From an uncultured Bacteroides sp. (GTDB lineage Bacteria; Bacteroidota; Bacteroidia; Bacteroidales; Bacteroidaceae): 32,574 nucleotides of DNA. The translations under genes and the position numbers were made by a program. The notes beneath the pieces were generated by a model. It did no database searches. It was not told the origin of the DNA and saw only the letters and a program-made list of their open reading frames with translations. The DNA is taken from contig CAMFND010000072.1 in assembly GCA_945965395.1 (NCBI GenBank), forward strand, positions 1-32,574, written 5' to 3'. Shown here one piece after another: positions 1 through 7,103 of the stretch (position 1 is its first letter; every line of letters begins with the position of its first letter).

Positions 1-41
1 CGGGTAATCTTATCATATGATTGCCAACCCACTTTAATCAT
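1..41 (-). CDS. Possible start of an unidentified gene, cut by the window edge
   Basis: An ATG lies 13 bases after the ispE stop codon on the same strand and stays open for the 13 codons to the window edge (reads MIKVGWQSYDKIT). The close spacing suggests a gene co-transcribed with ispE. Too little is present to name it, and a chance ORF cannot be excluded. Confidence 0.35.
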   Translation of the reverse strand, partial: MIKVGWQSYDKIT

Positions 42-54
42 TACCCATAGATTA

Positions 55-882
55 TCATTCAAATTTCCCTTGATAGACAAATGCCTTTTCTCCAAAATTC
101 ACTTCCGGTAATGAAGCGTCTTCTTTAAATATTCCATAAACCGATGATCCGGATCCACTCATGGAGGCATAGATAGCTCCTTGCCGATACATCTCTTCTT
201 TTATTTCTCCTATAGCCGGGAACTGGGGAAATACGCTCTCTTCGAAATCATTGACCATAATCCCTTTCCATTCTTCTACGGGCAACTGTACGATATCTTT
301 CAAGGATCTGTCCGGGCGATGCGGTCTGATCCGGGCAAATGCATCTTTGGTTGATACGAAAATATCCGGTTTGACCAACCATATCTGATATCCTTTCAGT
401 GAAAATGTAATGGGGGAGAAGATATTGCCAATCCCTTCGGCGTATGTAGGCTGGTTCCGGACAAAGAATGCACAGTCTGCACCCAGTCTGGCGGCATAAT
501 CTTCTAATTCCTCAGTTGCCAGTCCGAGATTGAACTTCTCGTTCAGCAACTTCAGCATGAAAGCCGCATCTGCCGATCCTCCTCCCAGTCCTGCCCCCGA
601 CGGTATGTGCTTAAACAGGTGGATGTCTATCGGTGGGAGATTGAACCGGGCATCCAATAATTTGTAAGCTTTTACCACCAGATTGTTCTCTGCCTCTCCG
701 GCTATTTCCATACCTGCCTGATGCAGGCGGAACTTTTCGTTTCCTTCGTTCAGTATATTTATCTCCAGTGCGTCTTCAACGGGAACCGGGTAGAAGATCG
801 TCTCTAAATTATGATATCCGTCAGGGCGCTTTTCAGTAATATTCAGCCCCAGGTTTATTTTGGCATTTGGAAAGACAAGCAT
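55..882 (-). CDS. ispE: 4-diphosphocytidyl-2-C-methyl-D-erythritol kinase (IspE)
   Basis: Cytosolic kinase of the non-mevalonate (MEP) isoprenoid pathway; it phosphorylates the 2-hydroxyl of CDP-methylerythritol with ATP. The 275-residue protein has the family length. The N-terminal [12 protein letters not shown] stretch carries the conserved Lys8. The GHMP-kinase glycine-rich ATP loop [14 protein letters not shown] is at residues 94-107, and GADCAFF holds the expected catalytic Asp136. A C-terminal GHMP motif, [13 protein letters not shown], is also present. The gene diverges from dnaB, and a -7 box (TAACTTTG) lies on this strand at 957-964, giving a leader of roughly 70 bases. A second ORF may follow it at the window edge. 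Identification is firm. Confidence 0.96.
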   Translation of the reverse strand: MLVFPNAKINLGLNITEKRPDGYHNLETIFYPVPVEDALEINILNEGNEKFRLHQAGMEIAGEAENNLVVKAYKLLDARFNLPPIDIHLFKHIPSGAGLGGGSADAAFMLKLLNEKFNLGLATEELEDYAARLGADCAFFVRNQPTYAEGIGNIFSPITFSLKGYQIWLVKPDIFVSTKDAFARIRPHRPDRSLKDIVQLPVEEWKGIMVNDFEESVFPQFPAIGEIKEEMYRQGAIYASMSGSGSSVYGIFKEDASLPEVNFGEKAFVYQGKFE

Positions 883-956
883 GATTTGACAGGCAAATTA
901 AAAAATGAATAATTAATAATTAAAAAGAGGAAGCGGCGGAGCAGGACTTCCGTAGG

Positions 957-964
957 CAAAGTTA
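957..964 (-). promoter_or_regulatory. Putative ispE promoter -7 box
   Basis: Read on the minus strand the bases are TAACTTTG, an exact match to the Bacteroides sigma-ABfr -7 consensus TAnnTTTG. No clear TTG -33 box is seen at the usual 19-21 base spacing. Placement upstream of ispE is sensible. Confidence 0.5.
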
Positions 965-977
965 GTGAATTCTGTTT

Positions 978-999
978 ATAATAGATTGATAATAGATTG
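978..999. repeat. Tandem 11-bp direct repeat between ispE and dnaB
   Basis: ATAATAGATTG occurs twice, head to tail with no gap, at 978-988 and 989-999. It lies between the two divergent -7 boxes. It could be a protein-binding site, or slippage in AT-rich DNA. Confidence 0.6.
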
Positions 1000-1042
1000 A
1001 AAACTTAACAATGATTTATTTATCGCTATGAATAAAATCGAT

Positions 1043-1050
1043 TATCTTTG
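1043..1050 (+). promoter_or_regulatory. Putative dnaB promoter -7 box
   Basis: TATCTTTG matches the Bacteroides -7 consensus TAnnTTTG; no good -33 box is visible. Its position rules out the in-frame TTG at 1048 as a start codon and supports initiation at the GTG at 1114, leaving a leader of about 55-60 bases. Confidence 0.55.
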
Positions 1051-1113
1051 CTTCCCCTTTTTGAAAAAGGGAGAGTTCATTTAATTTCTAATTTTCAATT
1101 TTTAATTCATAAA

Positions 1114-2676
1114 GTGGCAGAACAAAGAAAAACATTCCGCACTCCGAAGAGCAAGAATCCGCAGCCCGTTACAGATTACGGACGTATCCAGCCCCAGGCA
1201 CCGGAGTTGGAAGAGGCGGTGTTGGGTGCTTTGATGATTGAGAAAGACGCTTATTCTTTAGTAAGTGAAATTCTTCGTCCGGAGTCATTCTACGAGCATC
1301 GGCATCAACTGATCTATTCCGCAATCACGGATTTGGCTGTAAACCAGAAGCCGGTTGATATCCTTACCGTGAAGGAACAACTTTCCAAGCGGGGAGAATT
1401 GGAGGAAATAGGCGGTCCGTTTTATATTACCCAGCTAAGTAGTAAGGTTGCGTCTTCTGCGCATATTGAGTATCATGCCCGTATCATTGCCCAGAAGGCA
1501 TTGGCTCGTGAACTGATAACTTTTACCAGCAATATTCAGAGTAAGGCTTTCGATGAGACTCTGGATGTGGATGATTTGATGCAGGAAGCTGAAGGCAAGC
1601 TGTTTGAAATCTCCCAGCAGAATATGAAGAAGGATTATACGCAGATTAATCCAGTCATTCAGGAAGCCTATGAAATGCTTCAGAAGGCGGCGGCACGTAC
1701 CGACGGTTTGAGTGGACTTTCGAGCGGATTTCATCAGTTGGACAAGATGACCTCCGGCTGGCAGAACTCCGACCTGATTATCATCGCGGCTCGTCCGGCC
1801 ATGGGTAAGACGGCCTTCGTGCTTTCCATGGCCAAGAATATGGCGGTGAACAGCAAAGTGCCTGTAGCCTTGTTCTCGCTTGAAATGAGCAACGTGCAGC
1901 TGGTAAACCGTCTGATTGTGAACGTCTGCGAAATTCCGGGCGAGAAAATCAAGAGTGGTCAGCTGGCACCCTACGAGTGGGGACAGCTCGACTATAAGAT
2001 AAAAGAACTTTATGACGCCCCGCTTTACGTGGACGACACGCCTTCCTTGTCCGTGTTCGAATTGCGAACCAAGGCCCGCCGTCTGGTGCGTGAGCATGGG
2101 GTGAAAATCATTATCATCGACTACCTCCAGTTGATGAATGCCAGCGGTATGTCGTTTGGAAGCCGTCAGGAAGAGGTCAGCACTATTTCGCGTTCGTTGA
2201 AGGGGCTGGCCAAGGAGCTGAACATCCCGATTATTGCGCTGAGCCAGTTGAACCGTGGGGTAGAGAACCGTGAAGGTATCGACGGAAAACGTCCGCAATT
2301 GAGCGACCTTCGTGAATCGGGAGCCATCGAGCAGGATGCCGATATGGTGTGCTTCATCCACCGTCCGGAATATTATAAGATTTACACCGATGAGAAGGGA
2401 AACGACCTGCACGGCATGGCCGAAATCATTATCGCCAAGCATCGTAACGGTGCCGTGGGTGATGTGCTGCTTCGTTTCCGTGGCGAATATGCCCGTTTCC
2501 AGAATCCCGATGACGACATGATTGTGCCGATGCCAGGCGAAGAAAAGAAGGCTCCGGTACTCCGTTCGAAGATGAACAACGGCGGCGGACAGGACTTCGT
2601 ACCGCCTCCACCTGCAGAGATGTCTCCTGTTCCCGACAATCCGTTTGGTGCACCTGTCCCCGATGTACCGTTCTGA
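1114..2676 (+). CDS. dnaB: Replicative DNA helicase DnaB
   Basis: Hexameric 5'-3' helicase that unwinds the chromosome at the replication fork and works with primase. From the GTG at 1114 the protein is 520 residues starting MAEQRKTFRTPKSK. The frame runs back to a TTG at 1048, but that codon sits inside the predicted -7 box. The N-terminal domain (about residues 30-135) begins PQAPELEEAVLGALM. The RecA-like domain has Walker A ARPAMGKTA with Lys232, the Walker B region IIIIDYLQLM, and the DLRESGAIEQDAD motif. An acidic, proline-rich tail of about 50 residues follows the helicase core and ends PVPDVPF, recalling the partner-binding tip of SSB. A strong hairpin terminator follows. Confidence 0.97.
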   Translation: MAEQRKTFRTPKSKNPQPVTDYGRIQPQAPELEEAVLGALMIEKDAYSLVSEILRPESFYEHRHQLIYSAITDLAVNQKPVDILTVKEQLSKRGELEEIGGPFYITQLSSKVASSAHIEYHARIIAQKALARELITFTSNIQSKAFDETLDVDDLMQEAEGKLFEISQQNMKKDYTQINPVIQEAYEMLQKAAARTDGLSGLSSGFHQLDKMTSGWQNSDLIIIAARPAMGKTAFVLSMAKNMAVNSKVPVALFSLEMSNVQLVNRLIVNVCEIPGEKIKSGQLAPYEWGQLDYKIKELYDAPLYVDDTPSLSVFELRTKARRLVREHGVKIIIIDYLQLMNASGMSFGSRQEEVSTISRSLKGLAKELNIPIIALSQLNRGVENREGIDGKRPQLSDLRESGAIEQDADMVCFIHRPEYYKIYTDEKGNDLHGMAEIIIAKHRNGAVGDVLLRFRGEYARFQNPDDDMIVPMPGEEKKAPVLRSKMNNGGGQDFVPPPPAEMSPVPDNPFGAPVPDVPF

Positions 2677-2692
2677 TGAGGGTAAAAATATT

Positions 2693-2732
2693 ACGGACGA
2701 CTTCATTGCCATTATGAGGTCGTCCGTTTTTT
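2693..2732 (+). terminator. Rho-independent terminator of dnaB
   Basis: ACGGACGAC (2693-2701) pairs with GTCGTCCGT (2719-2727) and is followed by a T run. It lies 16 bases after the dnaB stop codon. Confidence 0.85.
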
Positions 2733-2991
2733 ATGTTTTGGTTAGTCTTGTGTGTAAGGGAAGGATGGTTACTCTTATTTCTTCTGTCTCAATGAGGGGT
2801 ATTGATATAAAAATGCAGGAAAGCCGTCAGTTCCATTTGCAGCCAGGCTAATTGCTGGAGATATGGACAACGTGTGCTACCATAGATACTTTTTATTCTA
2901 TAGTTTTTCTCCGGAAAATGACAGATGTTTTGTAAAATAGCAGGTCGCAAGAAATTGGTTAATCATTTTCATAGATTCATTTATGAAAATT
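2733..2991. other. Intergenic region between dnaB and the GH20 gene
   Basis: This stretch separates the dnaB terminator from the convergent PUL end. I see no convincing gene. An AT-rich hairpin near the right end pairs ATTTTCATA (2965-2973) with TATGAAAAT (2982-2990). The T-rich tail after it lies on the plus strand, so it fits poorly as a GH20 terminator. Nothing else stands out. Confidence 0.5.
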
Positions 2992-5322
2992 TTATTCAAT
3001 AATTACTTCATCGATGTAAATCTTGGAAGGTTGTCCTGGACGTACATGATTATCAGGGCAGTCTCCGGCTGGTTCTAGTGTAAATTTAACAAATTGTCCG
3101 GTTATTTCATTGGCCTCAATAGATAAATTTTCAATGAAATTTCCTTCTTTAAAAATTTCTTTGTCAGTGAAGGTCAGTTTGCCAATTTCGGTGAAAACCA
3201 CATTGTCATTTGAAACTTCTACTTTGAGGCTGCGTGGCTTGTGTACTCCCATTCCATAATTTGTGATACAGCCCACCGTAAATTGTTTCATGCTTTCAGG
3301 TTTTTGTAAATCAATTGTAAATGAAATAGGTTTTGAAAGCTGACCTGTATACCATTCAAAATCTGTATATTTTAAACTGCCTCTTAATCCGTTGACTAAT
3401 ATATCCATTCCTGCATCTGCATGGATAAATGGTTTGCTGGTAGCCTTGTTCCAATGAATTGGAAGTACCAGTAGTTCTCCCATTTGTTTGTTTTGTGAGA
3501 AGGTAGCTGCTTTAATGTCAGTATCTTTTTCTATTATGAGTTCTTTTTCGTATAGGGTAGAGGTTGAGGTGGGTTCTGTACCATCTGTGGTATAGCGTAT
3601 TTCTACATCAGGTCGCTCACATTCTAATTTTACTTTCAATTTTCCGGTAGTTTCTGTGGTAATTGTATGTTGGATATTGAACATAGAATGGGCATATCGG
3701 ATACCTTTACATGCTAAATGTGCATTGTAGTTATCCAATCCTTTCAGGAATGAATTCCAGTTTTTGGTTCCTTTGCTGACCCAGGCAATCTCTGCCAAGG
3801 CTCCCAGTCGTGGAAAGGTCAGATAGAATACGTCCTCCGGGGTGTTGCAGAATTCGGTCCACATACATGCTTGTACCCCCATGAGTAAAGGCTCATATTC
3901 TGGTTTCCAATCCTTTTGTACCGGTTCATAATCGAACAATCCTTTTAAGGTGTTATTTCCAAAATAAGTTATTGGTTCAAACCATTGAGGCCCCTGGTAT
4001 CTTATCAGGTATGCAACGCGTGCCGGAGTCATGATGAAGCGGTGGCCTTGTGCGGCAGCTTTTAATGCGGCATTGCCATATCCTTGCCATCCTAGGATGA
4101 TGGATTCTTCCGGTAGTTTACTATTGGTCAGTTCATCCCATCCCATGACTTCTTTCCCTTTACTGCGTACGTAGTCGGACAGTCTTGCCATAAAATAGCC
4201 TTGTAGTTCTTCTTCATTTTCCAAATGCTCTTTATGTATGCGTGACTGGCAGAGGGGACATTTTTCCCAGTTGGTTTTGCGGGCTTCGTCACCTCCTAAG
4301 TTAATGTATCGTGAAGGGAATAAGGCTATCACTTCGTCCAGTACGTTTTGTAGAAAATCAAATGTACCCTCATTCCCGGCACAGAAAATGATTTCTGCAT
4401 TTTTTGCGCCAAGTCCTGGCAGAACTCCTATAAAATCTTTAACTACGGGGCAGGCAAATTCCGGATAGGATGCCAAAGCAGCATTGGAGTGAGCTGGAAC
4501 GTCAATTTCCGGGATAATTTCCACTTGTCTTTCTGCGGCATAACGGATAATTTCTTTCATGTCTTCTTGGGTATAGAAACCTCCGATGGTGGCAGGTTCT
4601 CCTTTCTTCGGATTTCTCCGGTCGGGGAATGGAATGTTTTGTCTATCCACTTTCCATGCTCCAACCTCTGTCAGTCTAGGGTATTTTTTGATTTCCAGCC
4701 GCCATCCATTATCGTCTGTCAAATGCAGGTGCAACCGGTTTATCTTGAGCATTGCCATACAGTCGATCATACGTATCAAATCTTCTTTTGGCAAGAAGAA
4801 GCGTGAAACATCCAGCATGAATCCACGATAGTTGAATCGTGGGGCATCTTTAATGGAAAGTGAAGGGATGCTCCATGTGTCGGTTGTCTTTTCTTTACCT
4901 TCGATAGTAGGAGGTAACATCAGTCGAAGATTTTGAAGCGCATAGAAAAAACCTTTTACGTCGGATGCCTTAATCGTAATTCGTTCGGGAAGAACAGTCA
5001 GTTCGTAGGCATCACTTTTCATTGTACTGTCTGTAAGAAATACAATGTCTCCTTCTTGACCGGTTTTCACTTGAGGGGTAAATCCAGCTGGCAGGGTAAA
5101 CAGAGAGGCAAAGTTCTCCGCAATGATTCGTTGCTCCTCATTGGCTATAGCGATGGTGGTTTCTTTACTGAATAAGAAGAATCCATTTCCTTTTTCCATA
5201 GATAAAGGTTGCGGTATGATGGCTGCTTCCTGAGTTTGCTGTGGGGATTGACATCCCCACAGGCTTAGTATTAAGCTTACCATATAAGCGGTAATCCATT
5301 TTTTTGATTGAAAAAATGCCAT
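2992..5322 (-). CDS. GH20 beta-N-acetylhexosaminidase lipoprotein
   Basis: Exo-acting glycosidase that removes terminal beta-linked GlcNAc (or GalNAc) by substrate-assisted catalysis. The 776-residue precursor has a lipoprotein signal with Cys24 in LSLWGC. A GH20b-type domain (about residues 36-130) precedes the catalytic barrel (about 135-500), which shows RGFMLDVSRFF, HLHLTDDNGWRLEIKKYP and the catalytic pair Asp345-Glu346 in LGGDEA. A chitobiase C-terminal-like module (about 560-615, EIRYTTDGTEPT) and a discoidin/CBM32-like domain (about 635-776) follow. It starts 4 bases after the GH18 gene and is last in the susCD operon. No acidic cluster follows the lipid-bearing Cys (CQSPQQTQEA), so a periplasmic position is plausible. 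Family is firm; the substrate is inferred. Confidence 0.93.
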   Translation of the reverse strand: MAFFQSKKWITAYMVSLILSLWGCQSPQQTQEAAIIPQPLSMEKGNGFFLFSKETTIAIANEEQRIIAENFASLFTLPAGFTPQVKTGQEGDIVFLTDSTMKSDAYELTVLPERITIKASDVKGFFYALQNLRLMLPPTIEGKEKTTDTWSIPSLSIKDAPRFNYRGFMLDVSRFFLPKEDLIRMIDCMAMLKINRLHLHLTDDNGWRLEIKKYPRLTEVGAWKVDRQNIPFPDRRNPKKGEPATIGGFYTQEDMKEIIRYAAERQVEIIPEIDVPAHSNAALASYPEFACPVVKDFIGVLPGLGAKNAEIIFCAGNEGTFDFLQNVLDEVIALFPSRYINLGGDEARKTNWEKCPLCQSRIHKEHLENEEELQGYFMARLSDYVRSKGKEVMGWDELTNSKLPEESIILGWQGYGNAALKAAAQGHRFIMTPARVAYLIRYQGPQWFEPITYFGNNTLKGLFDYEPVQKDWKPEYEPLLMGVQACMWTEFCNTPEDVFYLTFPRLGALAEIAWVSKGTKNWNSFLKGLDNYNAHLACKGIRYAHSMFNIQHTITTETTGKLKVKLECERPDVEIRYTTDGTEPTSTSTLYEKELIIEKDTDIKAATFSQNKQMGELLVLPIHWNKATSKPFIHADAGMDILVNGLRGSLKYTDFEWYTGQLSKPISFTIDLQKPESMKQFTVGCITNYGMGVHKPRSLKVEVSNDNVVFTEIGKLTFTDKEIFKEGNFIENLSIEANEITGQFVKFTLEPAGDCPDNHVRPGQPSKIYIDEVIIE

Positions 5323-5326
5323 GTTG

Positions 5327-6997
5327 CTATTGTTTTTTAGTTTGTTTCATTTCTTCTACTATTACTTTCAAAAGTGCTTTAGGGTCACTTAGGGTGAGGT
5401 CTGTAGCTAAATCCCATGTCATGATGCCTGCGATGTCGTTTTCCATGACATATTGGGTTTTCTTGCGAATAGTATTTTGTCCGTTGAATATGTATTTTTT
5501 GTTTTTGTATATCACTTCATCGGCATCAGGAGTATTGATCAGATTGCTTTGAACAAAGTCCCAGTAAGAAGCGGTTCCTTGTTTGTTTTCTTCCGCACCA
5601 TAAAATGGTAGTCCGAGGATTAATTTTTCCTTACTAATGCCATAGTTGAGAGCTGCTTCTGCATCTTTGACATAGACATCGTAAGGAAAACGTTGTGGAC
5701 TTGGTCCATAGCATTGTAAAGAAATATGGTCGACGGCCTTGATGGCTTCCTGACTAATTTTGAAATACAATGGATGCAATGAAACGGTCAGTGTAGTGGA
5801 ATTACCTATTACTTCTCTTAATTTTAATATAGTCTGATTGTAGTTATTATATTCTTCTTGAGTTAATGGCCATTCAAAGTCAAGGTCGACTCCATCAAAT
5901 TGGTATTCATTGATTAATTTTTTGATGTTATTGGCAAAAGCATTTCTATACTCTTCTTTTGAACACATTGTTTTCCAGTCGCCCGAGCTAATTCCTGCAC
6001 GAATTTTTATGTCAGGACGAGTACTGCTTGTTTTAACTTGCTGTAATAAATCAACCCAGTTGTGTGAATCTGTTCCATAGCTTGTGGCATTGTCGTACTT
6101 CCAGTAGGCAAGCGTTTTGCTCATATTCCAACTGGTAAATTCAATGCCATTGTCTTTTATCTTTGCAATTTCGTATTCAGAAAGGGCCAGTGCGTTGAAG
6201 AATGTTTCGTCCAACTTGGCATCCAGCTTATTCCCTAATTTAATTTGGGAACGGATGTATGGTAATTTGTCTGTTAGCTGTTGCGTGTCGGAAGCAGCCT
6301 TCTTTCCGTTGATATACAAATGTGTTCCCTTGTTGTTTGCCATAGCACTATACGTCAAGGCCAAATGTGTCCATTTGTTTGTGATGAAATCAGATGCTGA
6401 CAGTTTGATACGTATATGATTGACCGTGAAGATAAAATCTCCTTGATCTGATCCTGTTGTTAATGAAATTTTGTTTTGGGAGTTTTCTTTCTGGAATAAA
6501 CAAGCTCCTTCTGTCCACTTTTCCATGTAAATCCATGTACCGAAGGTAAATTGAGGGTATTTGCCAGAATCATTGTTTCCCGATACAGCAGGGGTGTGTA
6601 ATAAATCATTTCCTCCGTTCATTTCTCCATCTCCGGAAAAGGAAATGATTCCAGAACGCCCGTTGTAATCTGGCAGATATTTTTCATGGGTAAAAGTAGC
6701 CTTATTATTGGGTATTTCGAAGTAAAGACTTCCATCGGCGTATGGATTTATGCCAAGGATTATTAAGTCGTTGCATGCATTCATGCTTTCCGCACTGATG
6801 CGGTTAGTCTCCAGAAAATTATTTCGAATATATGAACTTATGATTTTAGGGGATACGGTTGGTTTTTCAGGCTGTGGAGTTTCCTCTTTGTTGTTTGAAC
6901 TGGTGCCCCCAGACTCTTCGGGGGCGTTTGTTATAGGCAGTTCATTTTTACAAGATATTAATGTCAATGCAGATAAAAAAAGTAGATATTTTTTCAT
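5327..6997 (-). CDS. GH18 glycosidase lipoprotein with a laminin-G-like insert
   Basis: Predicted endo-acting enzyme on beta-1,4-linked GlcNAc: a chitinase or an endo-beta-N-acetylglucosaminidase. Starting at the ATG at 6997 gives 556 residues with a lipoprotein signal (Cys16 in LTLISC); the frame runs further upstream, but there it overlaps a perfect hairpin. The GH18 motif DGVDLDFEWP carries Asp368, Asp371, Asp373 and catalytic Glu375. LGLPFYG and GIMTWDLATD near the end match late barrel strands. A ConA/LamG-like segment (about residues 145-275: FTFGTWIYMEKW, THLALTYS, GTHLYINGKKA) sits between what look like early barrel strands (IISSYI, DLIILGINPY) and the rest. The usual MxYD site reads LQCYGP, so its Asp is absent. 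Chitinase versus ENGase cannot be settled here. Confidence 0.88.
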   Translation of the reverse strand: MKKYLLFLSALTLISCKNELPITNAPEESGGTSSNNKEETPQPEKPTVSPKIISSYIRNNFLETNRISAESMNACNDLIILGINPYADGSLYFEIPNNKATFTHEKYLPDYNGRSGIISFSGDGEMNGGNDLLHTPAVSGNNDSGKYPQFTFGTWIYMEKWTEGACLFQKENSQNKISLTTGSDQGDFIFTVNHIRIKLSASDFITNKWTHLALTYSAMANNKGTHLYINGKKAASDTQQLTDKLPYIRSQIKLGNKLDAKLDETFFNALALSEYEIAKIKDNGIEFTSWNMSKTLAYWKYDNATSYGTDSHNWVDLLQQVKTSSTRPDIKIRAGISSGDWKTMCSKEEYRNAFANNIKKLINEYQFDGVDLDFEWPLTQEEYNNYNQTILKLREVIGNSTTLTVSLHPLYFKISQEAIKAVDHISLQCYGPSPQRFPYDVYVKDAEAALNYGISKEKLILGLPFYGAEENKQGTASYWDFVQSNLINTPDADEVIYKNKKYIFNGQNTIRKKTQYVMENDIAGIMTWDLATDLTLSDPKALLKVIVEEMKQTKKQ

Positions 6998-7043
6998 GAT
7001 GATTAAAGGAATGGTTAAGGTTGGGGGATAGGTTATTGATAGG

Positions 7044-7078
7044 CTCGTATAATTACACAAATTATGTAATTATACGAG
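7044..7078 (-). promoter_or_regulatory. Perfect 14-bp hairpin between susD and GH18
   Basis: CTCGTATAATTACA (7044-7057) pairs exactly with TGTAATTATACGAG (7065-7078) around a 7-base loop. It lies in the roughly 105-base gap between two genes of one operon. No T run follows on the minus strand, so it is more likely an mRNA stability or processing element than a terminator. Confidence 0.75.
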
Positions 7079-7103
7079 TCCGGTTTAAAATCTGCAGTTT
7101 ATA

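Noticed and set aside
1435..2712. Long 425-codon open frame opposite dnaB
   Set aside because: It is fully antisense to a certain helicase gene, has no recognisable domain and reads as low-quality, His- and Arg-rich sequence. It is a by-product of dnaB codon use.
6998..7060. 21-residue N-terminal extension of the GH18 protein
   Set aside because: It overlaps a perfect intercistronic hairpin and would place residues before a normal lipoprotein signal that starts at 6997.
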